In this document: piece by piece, positions 1-8,297 of the stretch
Position numbering within the stretch: the first letter of the stretch is position 1
How the letters are laid out: each line of letters starts with the position of its first letter
Assembly (NCBI GenBank): GCA_937900875.1
Contig: CALCGD010000164.1
Location: forward strand, 1-46,036
DNA from: an uncultured Flavobacteriales bacterium
GTDB lineage: Bacteria > Bacteroidota > Bacteroidia > UBA10329
Direction of reading: 5' to 3'
DNA: 46,036 nt
The notes under the pieces: generated by a model
What the model was told of the DNA's origin: nothing
The model's database searches: none
Seen by the model: only the letters and a program-made list of their open reading frames with translations
Program-made: the position numbers and the translations under genes

Positions 1-313
1 CCGTGAGAACGATATCAATCTCATCCATTTGCACCACTTGCGCCAAACTATCTGCTCCAGCATACACCTTGATGCCTTCATCAAAAAGCGCGTCTTGAAC
101 TTTCTTAAAGAGCTCTTCTTTACCAATGACAACACAGTTCGGCTTGAACTTGAGCGCTTGCTCAATCAGTAAATCGGCACTTGAATGTGCGGTAAGCACT
201 TCCAACTCAAACACATTAGGATGGGCTTCCAAAACTTCCAAAGCCTGCGTTCCGATTGAACCCGTAGACCCAAGAATGGCGATGTGTCGTTTATCTGTGC
301 TTTGCTCAGTCAT
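1..313 (-). CDS. dxr: 1-deoxy-D-xylulose 5-phosphate reductoisomerase, N-terminal part (cut by window edge)
   Basis: DXR converts 1-deoxy-D-xylulose 5-phosphate to 2-C-methyl-D-erythritol 4-phosphate, the committed step of the non-mevalonate isoprenoid pathway in the cytoplasm. Reading the minus strand from the ATG at 313-311 gives MTEQSTDKRHIAILGSTGS, with the NADPH-binding GSTGSIG loop typical of DXR. The frame stays open to base 1, and about 104 residues are visible, ending in the MDEIDIVLT region that precedes the conserved MVGFAGL segment in the family. The rest lies outside the window. A good Bacteroidota promoter lies just upstream. Product is confident from the N-terminal Rossmann motif and overall sequence; C-terminal integrity cannot be judged. 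Confidence 0.9.
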   Translation of the reverse strand, partial: MTEQSTDKRHIAILGSTGSIGTQALEVLEAHPNVFELEVLTAHSSADLLIEQALKFKPNCVVIGKEELFKKVQDALFDEGIKVYAGADSLAQVVQMDEIDIVLT

Positions 314-324
314 GTGCGAAGCCG

Positions 325-354
325 CAAAAGTACCTCAAATGAAGCTATGGACAA
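325..354 (-). promoter_or_regulatory. dxr promoter (TTG-N19-TACTTTTG)
   Basis: On the minus strand TTG (354-352) is followed after 19 nt by TACTTTTG (332-325), an exact TAnnTTTG match to the Bacteroidota -7 element with a -33 TTG at a usual spacing. The dxr ATG begins 11 nt further on, so the 5' leader should be only a few nucleotides. Confidence 0.6.
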
Positions 355-435
355 CGCTTTAGTCTGAACCTAAATCAAGCGTAGAAACTCAATTATTCCC
401 TTGCAGGTAATACTTTTAGTGAATTATATAAAGGC

Positions 436-1841
436 ATGAAAAAGATTGGTTTAAGTTTCTTGATAATCGCGGTGACTGTCAAGGTTGGTTTCGCGCAACT
501 CACATTGCACGTTACCGTTCCAGAAAACACACCATTATTGGATGATATTTATGTTGGTGGAAGTTTCAATACTTGGAACCCAACTGACGCGGCAACAATT
601 ATGACTCAGAATGTTGATGGTTCTTTCGAATTGACTTTTTCTCCACCAGCAGGCACGGTCGATTTTAAGTTTACTCGCGGAGGTTGGCCATCTGTGGAAG
701 CTGATGCAAACGGGTTTGATATTGGCGACAGAACTGTTGTGTACAGCGGAGGCGCTCAAACGGAATATTTGAATATTCTAAGTTGGATTGACCTTGGACC
801 AGCAACAGGCACGATGGGACAAAACGTGTCTATTCTTGATAACGACCTATACATTCCGCAGCTAGATCGGTACAGAAAAGTTTGGATCTATCTGCCCCCT
901 AATTATCATAGTTCGACAAATAATTATCGGTTTTGTACATGCATGACGCCCAAAATTTGTTTGACGTAAGCACGAGTTTTTCTGGTGAATGGGAAATAGA
1001 TGAAACGCTTGATGCTCTGTTTGCACAAGGCGACCCAGGAGCTATTGTGGTTGGGATAGATAATGGTGGGCAATACCGAATTGACGAGTATTCCCCGTGG
1101 TACAATCCGAGTTATGGCGGAGGGGATGGCGGTGTTTATGTGGATTTCATCGTTCAAACACTTAAGCCGCTGATTGATGCCAATTTCAGGACTTTGCCAG
1201 CTCGAGTACATACCGCTATTTTGGGTAGCTCGATGGGTGGGCTCATTTCCATGTATGCGGCTATCGAACATCAAGATGTTTTTGGTAAGGCGGGAATTCT
1301 ATCGCCTAGTTTTTGGTTTTCTAATGAAGCGTATTCTCACGTTCAGAACACAGGAAAAGAAGAAGATATGCGAATTGTGCTCATGGCTGGAGAACAAGAA
1401 AGTGCGTCAATGGTACAGAACCTGAGCAGCATGTATTCAACCTTAATTGATGCTGGATTTCAAGCCAACGAACTCAATTACACAACGCATTGGGACGGGC
1501 AGCCTAGCGAGTGGTATTGGAAGCGAGAATTTGGCTGGGTTTACCAATGGCTTTTTTTGAATACTACCGTTTCTGTAAGTGAGTATGACCGCAAGGCGGT
1601 TTCTGTTTATCCAAATCCTTTTTTAGGCGAGACAACTCTAAGAATTAAGGATAAAACCGAAGTAGGGTCTAAGCTGATTCTGACAGATATTTCAGGCCGA
1701 ATTGTTAAAACGATTTCGATACAAAACCAAGCAACAATTACGTTGAATTCTATTGAAATAGGAACAGGGGTTTTCCTAATGTATCTGGAATCAGCAAGTG
1801 GCGCTAGAAAGTTTTTAGAAAAGCTTGTTGTATTGAACTAA
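436..1841 (+). pseudogene. Secreted esterase with N-terminal CBM/E-set domain and T9SS type A signal; single-base frameshift
   Basis: Two overlapping reading frames together make one gene. The first (436 to about 934) has a signal peptide ending near GFAQ, then a CBM20/CBM48-like beta-sandwich (VGGSFNTWNP, FKFTRGGWPSVE) and the start of an esterase-D/enterochelin-esterase-type hydrolase (RKVWIYLPPNYH). The second frame continues exactly where the family should, with LYMHDAQNLFD, the nucleophile elbow GSSMGG, a late candidate catalytic His in TTHWDG, and a C-terminal T9SS domain (VYPNPF near 1609-1626, then about 70 residues). Restoring one T in the TTTT run at 931-934 joins them into one 468-residue protein. 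Either the gene is broken or this is a homopolymer sequencing error. It ends flush against the next, convergent gene, another secreted hydrolase. Confidence 0.8.
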
Positions 1842-3146
1842 CTAGAAGTTGCACCACTTTTTCACCTCCGAAGAGCTGTTTTCTGAATCAACTTTTACGA
1901 CCATACATCCTCGCAGGGAAGTGGGAAGTTGAACTTCGTTCGTGCCATTTACTGGAACATCCACCAGCAACCGCATTGAGAGGTCAAATATTTGAATAGA
2001 CGAAACGTGGGCTTCTTGGTCAAGAATCAATCGGTTTCCGTTTAATTTAACCAATTCTTGAGCCTCGTTTTCCTGAATTGAAATTGTTCCGCCAGCCGAA
2101 CAATTAGGCACGTTATCCACATTCCAAATATCGTTGACCACATTGGTGCAATTGCCACAGAGAATGCTCTTGAGAAAGCAGGTAGATTTCCCCAACATCG
2201 ACCAAAAATGGCTGTCGTAATAAGAGCAATGTCCAGGTCCGAGAGTGGTGTTCATCTGATAACATGTTCCGCTCTGCGCTAACCTTCCGCGAATGAGGTT
2301 TGAACCTCGTGCCCAGAAAAACGAACTGCAAGTCCATAGGCCACAGTTTAGAACCGCGCCCGAATTGTATGGAACCGAGCAATCGCCATCGTCATGAAAA
2401 CCAATTATTGGAATGTTGTGTCCATCAAGAATATCGAGATTCTCAACGGCTCCGCAATTATTGATGATGCCTTTTATCGTGTAAGTGTCGGTCAAATCGT
2501 TTCCTGTTGTGTCTAAAAGGCCAACCTCATCTGTACAGGTCGGGCAAAAAGTGTCGGCTTCAGACTGATTCCAGTGTGCAGAATGCAGCGTAGCAATGGA
2601 CCCTGCACTTACGCCACCAACGAAAACAAAAGCGGTATCAATTCCAAAATCTTCTGCGTAATGCACCATATGGCGCATGGCCGCGCGATGATCTTGAACA
2701 GCGCGATAGGCGGCTATTTTCAGTTCGGCAGCGTGGGTGCTACAATCGCTGCAAGCTGTAAACAAACCATTGGGAATGCAATCCCATCCCAACCTGTACT
2801 GTACTGTAACGCTCACATAGCCACGCCTAGCCATTTGAAAACAAAAAGAGGCTATGTCATTCTTGTTTCCGGCAGCGTAAGCACCCCCGTGCATCATCAC
2901 TATTAGCGGTCGTTTTTCAAGTGGATCGCTGGTAGGGCTGGGTTGGTAAACATCCATCCGAAGGCTGTCCATTTGGGTTCCAGGCCAACGCATGGATGTG
3001 GCGTAATGAACCCCGGTTGTTATCTGAATGTCGCTGCTGTCAAAGAGGGCAGTTTGCGAATAGCGATCTGCCAAACAGTGCTGTGATTGTGCCTGTGAGG
3101 ATAGAGACACAAGCACGGTGAATGAAGCAATCAGGAACCGTTTCAT
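1842..3146 (-). CDS. Secreted alpha/beta-hydrolase (carboxylesterase-like) with T9SS type A sorting domain
   Basis: The 434-residue product starts with a signal peptide (MKRFLIASFTVLVSLSSQAQ) and has an esterase/lipase alpha/beta-hydrolase core: oxyanion-hole HGGAY at 86-90 and nucleophile elbow GVSAG at 178-182 (Ser180). An Asp in FHDDGD and a His in GPGHCSYYDSH are placed as expected for the rest of the triad. The protein is unusually Cys-rich between about 123 and 345, which suggests disulfides and fits an exported enzyme. The last ~75 residues, after SIQENEAQE, look like a T9SS type A domain that would direct outer-membrane translocation and surface attachment. The ester substrate is unknown. 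It converges with the frameshifted esterase with zero gap. Confidence 0.85.
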   Translation of the reverse strand: MKRFLIASFTVLVSLSSQAQSQHCLADRYSQTALFDSSDIQITTGVHYATSMRWPGTQMDSLRMDVYQPSPTSDPLEKRPLIVMMHGGAYAAGNKNDIASFCFQMARRGYVSVTVQYRLGWDCIPNGLFTACSDCSTHAAELKIAAYRAVQDHRAAMRHMVHYAEDFGIDTAFVFVGGVSAGSIATLHSAHWNQSEADTFCPTCTDEVGLLDTTGNDLTDTYTIKGIINNCGAVENLDILDGHNIPIIGFHDDGDCSVPYNSGAVLNCGLWTCSSFFWARGSNLIRGRLAQSGTCYQMNTTLGPGHCSYYDSHFWSMLGKSTCFLKSILCGNCTNVVNDIWNVDNVPNCSAGGTISIQENEAQELVKLNGNRLILDQEAHVSSIQIFDLSMRLLVDVPVNGTNEVQLPTSLRGCMVVKVDSENSSSEVKKWCNF

Positions 3147-3189
3147 CTAACCAAAATACCGAAAATCAATTATGCTGAATTGATATTTC

Positions 3190-4584
3190 TCAATTCGCTT
3201 TTACAATCCGCTGGTACTCTTTTGAGCCTTCGCGTAGCGTTCTTTTCTGCGTTTCGAAATCAACTTCATACAATCCGAAACGCTCGTCATAGCCAAGGTC
3301 CCACTCGAAGTTGTCCATCAATGACCAGTAGTGATAGCCGCGCACATCGTAGCCATCTTCAATGGCTTTTGAAACGGCATAGAGGTACTTTTTAATGAAC
3401 TCTCCTCGCATATCATCATCCATATCGGCCACACCATTTTCGGTGATAATAATGGGTTTATTGAGCACAGAAATTTCCTTGATGGCGCGGTAGAACCCTT
3501 CGGGATACATGGTGTAATCCATGTCGGTTTCCAGTTCTCCTGGATACATTCTTGTTTTCAGCGCTTCATCCAAATCAGGTGAAAAATCCATGGCGTTGTG
3601 GCTGTAATAATTCAAGCCAACAAAATCTAGCGAGTAGGGTGCGTTCGGAATTTCAGCTTCCAAATCCACCAAGGTTGGGAAACTGAATTTGTATTTCCCT
3701 TCGGTGAATGTGCCGATAAATGAGCCGTTAAAACCCTTGTTCACCGTTCGCGAGAGCAGTCTGTCAAACAGGTTCCAATCGTTCATTGGGTCTATCTGGT
3801 GCATGTTTTTTACTATGCCAATTTGTGCGCGTTCGCCACCTTCAAACCTTTTTAAACTTTCGTAGACCTTTACATGCGCTAAGTACATGTTTTTCAAAAC
3901 CTCGGCAGCCAACTTTGGGTCTTGCTTTCCGGGCGGAAAGTTTCCATCGAAATAGGCCGCAATCACAAAAACCGCAGGCTCATTGAGTGTACACCAATAT
4001 TTAACGCGGTCATTCAATGGAAGAAATATGTGCTTGGAGAACTCCACAAAATCTGAAATATTCTCTTCTTTCTCAAACGCACCCTTCTCTTCAAACCACA
4101 TAGGATGGCAGAAATGGTGTAGCGTAATCATCGGCTCAATACCAGCTGCCAAGAGACTGTCCACCATATCAGAATAATGCTGAATGGCGGAAGTGTCAAC
4201 TACGCCTTCGGTGGGCATAATCTTACTCCAAGAAACTGAGAAACGATAGCTGGTTACGCCCAATTCTTTCATCAACTTGATGTCTTGCGGATAGAGGTTC
4301 CAATGGTCGCAAGCCACACCGCATTTTTCGCCTCTGGCAATACGTGGATTTCCATCTTTGTCTACCTGATTTTCCCAATCAGCCCAATTATTGGATGTGT
4401 GTCCACCTTCTACTTGATGGGCAGCCGAGGCCACTCCCCAGATGAAATTTTCAGGATAGGAAATATCGTCCAGATTAATTTCATCCCAATCCCAATGTTC
4501 TACAGGTTCGGTGTAATTAAGGTAAGCCGTTGGAATCAGATAAATGAGCGCTAGAAAGGCGAGAATACGGAGGGTGGTTTTCAT
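3190..4584 (-). CDS. Glycoside hydrolase family 1 beta-glucosidase, N-terminally membrane-anchored
   Basis: The 464-residue protein is a GH1 retaining beta-glycosidase. It has the N-terminal family signature FIWGVASAAHQVEGG, the acid/base motif TLNEP and the nucleophile motif ITENG, and near-complete family length. GH1 enzymes hydrolyse beta-glucosides, beta-galactosides or 6-phospho forms; the substrate cannot be read here. Unlike typical cytosolic GH1 enzymes it begins with a hydrophobic segment (ILAFLALIYLIPTAY, residues about 7-21) without a clear cleavage site, so it is probably anchored facing the periplasm. It is followed on the same strand, after upstream neighbour GH3-like at 4604, by a 19-nt gap, so the two may be cotranscribed. 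Confidence 0.92.
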   Translation of the reverse strand: MKTTLRILAFLALIYLIPTAYLNYTEPVEHWDWDEINLDDISYPENFIWGVASAAHQVEGGHTSNNWADWENQVDKDGNPRIARGEKCGVACDHWNLYPQDIKLMKELGVTSYRFSVSWSKIMPTEGVVDTSAIQHYSDMVDSLLAAGIEPMITLHHFCHPMWFEEKGAFEKEENISDFVEFSKHIFLPLNDRVKYWCTLNEPAVFVIAAYFDGNFPPGKQDPKLAAEVLKNMYLAHVKVYESLKRFEGGERAQIGIVKNMHQIDPMNDWNLFDRLLSRTVNKGFNGSFIGTFTEGKYKFSFPTLVDLEAEIPNAPYSLDFVGLNYYSHNAMDFSPDLDEALKTRMYPGELETDMDYTMYPEGFYRAIKEISVLNKPIIITENGVADMDDDMRGEFIKKYLYAVSKAIEDGYDVRGYHYWSLMDNFEWDLGYDERFGLYEVDFETQKRTLREGSKEYQRIVKAN

Positions 4585-4603
4585 TCTTCGAAAATAGGAA
4601 CGT

Positions 4604-6085
4604 TCAACTTAACAAGTTAGCCACCTTCCTGTCGTTCGCCAACCTTGGTAATTTGAACTGCCCACCCAATTTACCTTGCGAACGGGCGTAGTTGATAAAG
4701 GCATCTTCTGAGACTTCGGTAATCATCGCTTGGCGAAGGATATTACCCGTAATTAAGTCTTTGTAGTAGATGTTTTGCTCTTGCATGCTTTGGTCAATTT
4801 GTGCGGCAAAAGCTTTCATGTTTTCAGGTCGCTTCGCGAAGCTGATAAACCATTCGTGGTAGGGCAAGCCGTTTGTTGGATTGACTTGTGGCGCCACATG
4901 AAAATCGATGACTTCGCCACCTTGGTCTGCAAGAGCCGCATTCAATGCATATTCCACTTCTTTAGCAATCACATGTTCGCCAAAGGCAGAGGTGTAATGC
5001 TTTACACGGCCTGAAACGATGACACGGTACGGAGCCTTGCTCACGAATTGAACCATATCGCCAATATTGTAGCCCCAAAGTCCAGCATTGTTGCTGATTA
5101 TAAGCGCATAGTTTTTGCCTAATTCCACCTCACTAATGGTTAGTCGCGTTGGGTTTTCATTGTGAATTTCATCGGCAGGAACGAACTCGTAAAAAATGCC
5201 CGCATTGAGAATAAGCAGCATGCCTTTTTCGGACTGCGAATCTTGATAAGCGAAGAAGCCTTCTGATGCAGGAAACAGCTCGATGCTGTCGATTTTCTTC
5301 CCGATGGTGGCTTCCATTTTAGCTCGATAAGGCTCAAAATTAACGCCTCCATAAACGAATAGCGAGAAATCAGGGAACACCTCTTTAATCGGTTTTCCTG
5401 TTCGTTCTTTAATCTTATCGAAATACATCTGTACCCAACTTGGAATGCCAGAAATGAGAGTCATTTGTTGGTTTAGCGTTTCGTTTACAACCGTTTCAAC
5501 CTTGGTTTCCCAATCGTCAATACAATTGGTTTCATAGCTCGGCATTTGGTTGGTGCGCAAATAGCCTGGAACAAAGTGGTTGCTTATGCCTGACAAACGC
5601 CCAACGTGGATGCCATTCTTGGTATCCAATTCGGGTGATCCCGAAAGGAAAATGAGTTTGCCATCTACGAAAGAAGCGTTGCCCGTTTCATGGATGTAGC
5701 TGAGCAAAGCATTCTTTGCTCCGTTGATGTGATTGGGAATACTGTCTCGCGTAATGGGAATGTATTTGGCACCAGAAGTTGTTCCGCTTGTTTTGGCCAG
5801 ATAAAGTGGTTTGCCAGGCCAAAGCACGTTTTCTTCGCCCGAAGCCGTCCGCTCAAAATAGGACTTAAGCTCTTCGTAATCGCGAATTGGAACACGATTT
5901 TTGAAGTCGGAATGAGAACGAATGGCACCGAAATCGTGGTCTGAGCCGAACGAAGTATTCTTCGCGCCAGCGATTAAATTATCAAAGACCTTCTGTTGCG
6001 TTTCCGCAGGTTTACTGCTCCAAGCTTGGGTCTGATGATGTGTCCAAGCGGCAAGTGGTTTGGCGAAAAAGGAGCGGATTCCCAT
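4604..6085 (-). CDS. GH3 auxin-responsive-promoter family protein (acyl-adenylate/amido synthetase-like)
   Basis: The 493-residue product belongs to the GH3 family (plant jasmonate/auxin amido synthetases, unrelated to glycoside hydrolase family 3). The ATP-binding motif AKTSGTTSGAKYIP lies at about 97-110, the family's FVYGGVNFEPYR segment at about 267-278, and ELFPASEGFFAYQD and GLWGYNIGDMVQF motifs follow. Plant members adenylate a carboxylic acid and conjugate it to an amino acid. Bacteroidota members are common but their substrates are unknown. Length matches the bacterial family. No biosynthetic partner lies beside it, so the acyl substrate and acceptor cannot be predicted. Confidence 0.88.
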   Translation of the reverse strand: MGIRSFFAKPLAAWTHHQTQAWSSKPAETQQKVFDNLIAGAKNTSFGSDHDFGAIRSHSDFKNRVPIRDYEELKSYFERTASGEENVLWPGKPLYLAKTSGTTSGAKYIPITRDSIPNHINGAKNALLSYIHETGNASFVDGKLIFLSGSPELDTKNGIHVGRLSGISNHFVPGYLRTNQMPSYETNCIDDWETKVETVVNETLNQQMTLISGIPSWVQMYFDKIKERTGKPIKEVFPDFSLFVYGGVNFEPYRAKMEATIGKKIDSIELFPASEGFFAYQDSQSEKGMLLILNAGIFYEFVPADEIHNENPTRLTISEVELGKNYALIISNNAGLWGYNIGDMVQFVSKAPYRVIVSGRVKHYTSAFGEHVIAKEVEYALNAALADQGGEVIDFHVAPQVNPTNGLPYHEWFISFAKRPENMKAFAAQIDQSMQEQNIYYKDLITGNILRQAMITEVSEDAFINYARSQGKLGGQFKLPRLANDRKVANLLS

Positions 6086-6125
6086 GCGTGTAAAGGAATG
6101 ACGAAAAAGGGGAAAATGAAAAAGG

Positions 6126-7364
6126 TTAGGCTTTCTTCATCTTAGGCAAGCGATAACCGAGGAAAACCCCTCCGTATGGGGCGACCTTGTCGTAGAATTT
6201 ATACTGGGCAGGGTCGTAAAAAAGGTAGAATGCCACGCCTCCAGTCAATCCGTATGAAAAATGAAATTCTACATTATGCTCAAGAAAAAAAACAGCCCCA
6301 ACTTTCCCACGTTCCCAATCGTACTGTGGCTCAACACCTAAGAAAACGCCTGTTCCGCGGTAGTTTTTCATGGCCTTTACCCCAAGGTGGATAGGTAGCT
6401 GAAGATTAGATTCATCAGAGCCAATTCCTCCACGATATTCCATCATAAAAATGTTGGACTTGGCAATAGGATGCGTGTAACTGTAGTTCAAAGACCAAAT
6501 GCCTGAGGCACCAAATCCTTCTGCAAAAATGAGGCTCCGACCATTCTCTCGTTTCTCTTGTAATTGATAGCGTAAATGGCGTTTGTGAAGCTTGATCATA
6601 CGGGCTTCAATTTCTTGTAATTCAATAGAATCGACCTGTAACTCCCCTTTGTCGTTGAACCAATCCTCTTCCGTGTCTTTCCTCTTTTTTGGAGATTCTT
6701 CTAGTCTAAGAACACGTTTTTTGAAACTGCGTTCTGTCCATTCATTGTGTCGTTGTTTGCTTGGTAAACGATACCCGAGGACAAGACCAGGCCAAGGTTG
6801 GTAACCGATTTTTCGCCCGAAATATTCCTGTTCAGACGGGGTGTTCAAATTCAAATTGAAATACGCATTTATCCCTAGGAAGAAGCCATATGGGTTCTGG
6901 TAGGTGTATCCAAAGGAAAAGAAAAAGGTATGCTTGATGGCTGGTGGCCATTCATCATTTGAGGACTCGGATTTTCTAAACAGTTTCGATGAAACAATCG
7001 GGCTATACCCAGCTCGGGCGTTAAATCGACTCTTTCTTCGACCTAAGTATAAACTCAAACCAATCGGAATGTGATAAGTGTCTTTACTCTCTTCCCTCCA
7101 TTCGTATTGACCATGCGGAATACGGTTTGCACCAAGAGTAACATCAGCGACAACTAAATCTGTTTTGATGACGCTATATCCGATATTCAGGGAGTAATAG
7201 AAAGCCGCACCTCCTCCTTCATTAAACACGGAAAACCTACCTAAGAACTGATTGAATGGCACTTTCTTGCCATTGTCCAATGTATCGTTGGGGTGAGGCA
7301 ATTGCGCGTACGAATTCAAGCAGATCCACGAGAGTAAAACAGACATACCAATCCTGCGAAACAT
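6126..7364 (-). CDS. Outer-membrane beta-barrel-like protein with apparent internal duplication; function unknown
   Basis: I do not recognise a named family. The 412-residue product has a signal peptide (MSVLLSWICLNSYA, cleaved near Gln21) and alternating aromatic/polar strands typical of an outer-membrane barrel. Residues 43-201 and 277-407 resemble each other: both open with an F-x3-GxG stretch leading to a strand (AFYYSLNIGYS, IWSLNYSYTHP), both have an IPIGL/LPIHLG strand in the middle, and both close with LGYRLP. A strongly charged stretch, probably helical (about 202-276, rich in K, R and E), links the halves. The start at 7364 is preceded by TATCTTTA (7379-7372 region), one base from the -7 consensus. 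Confidence 0.7.
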   Translation of the reverse strand: MFRRIGMSVLLSWICLNSYAQLPHPNDTLDNGKKVPFNQFLGRFSVFNEGGGAAFYYSLNIGYSVIKTDLVVADVTLGANRIPHGQYEWREESKDTYHIPIGLSLYLGRRKSRFNARAGYSPIVSSKLFRKSESSNDEWPPAIKHTFFFSFGYTYQNPYGFFLGINAYFNLNLNTPSEQEYFGRKIGYQPWPGLVLGYRLPSKQRHNEWTERSFKKRVLRLEESPKKRKDTEEDWFNDKGELQVDSIELQEIEARMIKLHKRHLRYQLQEKRENGRSLIFAEGFGASGIWSLNYSYTHPIAKSNIFMMEYRGGIGSDESNLQLPIHLGVKAMKNYRGTGVFLGVEPQYDWERGKVGAVFFLEHNVEFHFSYGLTGGVAFYLFYDPAQYKFYDKVAPYGGVFLGYRLPKMKKA

Positions 7365-7394
7365 GCTTAAAGATACGTAAGCTGCTATGTTATG

Positions 7395-7423
7395 TTGTCA
7401 TTACCTTGGAGTAAGCATCTTTG
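7395..7423 (+). promoter_or_regulatory. Promoter of the LpxL-like acyltransferase gene
   Basis: TTG at 7395-7397 is followed after 18 nt by CATCTTTG (7416-7423), one mismatch from TAnnTTTG. The preferred ATG lies only 4 nt downstream at 7428, implying a leaderless or nearly leaderless mRNA and arguing against the longer reading frame that begins at 7392. Confidence 0.5.
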
Positions 7424-7427
7424 CACC

Positions 7428-8282
7428 ATGTATGGCTTCCTGAAATTCTTCTTGGGCGCAATTGCTCGCTTGCCTTGGTGGGGGCTGTACATCCTGTCTG
7501 ACCTGTTCTTCTTTTTCCTTTACCACGTAATCTGGTATAGAAGAAAACTGGTTTGGAGGAATTTGAGCACTGCTTTCCCAGAAAAATCGGTGGAGGAAAT
7601 CAACGAGATTAACATTCAGTTTTATAAGAATTTCTGCGACCAAGTGGTGGAAACAATCAAGCTTTTCAAGGCTTCGCCTGAAGAAATATCTGAACGTTTT
7701 GAAGTGGATACCAAGGTTTACGGTAAACTATTTTCGGAAGGACGACATGTTTTGCAAGCTACATCTCATCAGTTTAATTGGGAATGGGGAAATTGGATTT
7801 TGAATCATAATACAGCTTTTCATCTGCGCATTATTTACATGATTCAGCGGAATAAAAGCATGGAGAAGTTGGTGAATGAGTATCGTGTGCGATACGGCAC
7901 CGAGCTTATTCCTGCCAACGATTTGAAGGGAATGATGACCGATGCTGATAAACCAAGCATGACTGTTTTCTTGGCTGATCAGAATCCATCGGACCGAAGA
8001 AGGGCGTACTGGACCAATTTTTTTGGGAGAGAAGTGCCATTTCACAAAGGGCTGGAAATTCTTGCTAGAAGGAAAGGCCACGCGGTGGTTTTTGATGAAA
8101 TGGTAAGAGTAAAACGCGGCCATTTCAAGAGCGTTTCAAAACTGGCTTTTGAGGATGGAAGCAAAACATCTGAAGGAGAAATTACCGAAGCGTACGTTCG
8201 GTTTTTAGAAGAAAGCGTCTCGCGCCAGCCAGAAAACTGGCTCTGGAGCCACAACAGGTGGAAATACGCACGTCAATCGTAA
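7428..8282 (+). CDS. Lipid A biosynthesis (LpxL/HtrB-family) acyltransferase
   Basis: The enzyme transfers a secondary acyl chain to the lipid A precursor on the inner membrane; in Bacteroidota such proteins may also acylate other lipids. The 284-residue product begins with an amphipathic/hydrophobic N-terminus (FLKFFLGAIARLPWWGLYILSDL). It has the HX4E catalytic motif (HQFNWE, about 114-119) and the WLWSHNRWKY C-terminal signature of the family. An upstream in-frame ATG at 7392 would add 12 residues, but the ATG at 7428 matches the usual N-terminus and follows a promoter-like element. The next gene's promoter starts 3 nt after its stop. Confidence 0.88.
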   Translation: MYGFLKFFLGAIARLPWWGLYILSDLFFFFLYHVIWYRRKLVWRNLSTAFPEKSVEEINEINIQFYKNFCDQVVETIKLFKASPEEISERFEVDTKVYGKLFSEGRHVLQATSHQFNWEWGNWILNHNTAFHLRIIYMIQRNKSMEKLVNEYRVRYGTELIPANDLKGMMTDADKPSMTVFLADQNPSDRRRAYWTNFFGREVPFHKGLEILARRKGHAVVFDEMVRVKRGHFKSVSKLAFEDGSKTSEGEITEAYVRFLEESVSRQPENWLWSHNRWKYARQS

Positions 8283-8285
8283 ATA

Positions 8286-8293
8286 TATCTTTG
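8286..8293 (+). promoter_or_regulatory. -7 element (TATCTTTG) of the Na+/Ca2+ exchanger gene
   Basis: An exact TAnnTTTG match lies 4 nt upstream of the ATG at 8298, so transcription should start at or just before the start codon. No clear -33 TTG is seen in the preceding coding sequence. Confidence 0.5.
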
Positions 8294-8297
8294 CCGC

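Noticed and set aside
925-940. Programmed ribosomal frameshift in the split esterase
   Set aside because: The site (cgg ttt tgt) does not fit a classical -1 slippery heptamer, no stimulatory structure is apparent, and hydrolases of this family are not known to need frameshifting. Indel in a homopolymer is simpler.
5665-5944. Small antisense or alternative-frame ORFs inside the GH3-family gene, and similar ones elsewhere
   Set aside because: They lie wholly within well-supported genes, lack recognisable motifs, and have compositions expected from shadow frames.
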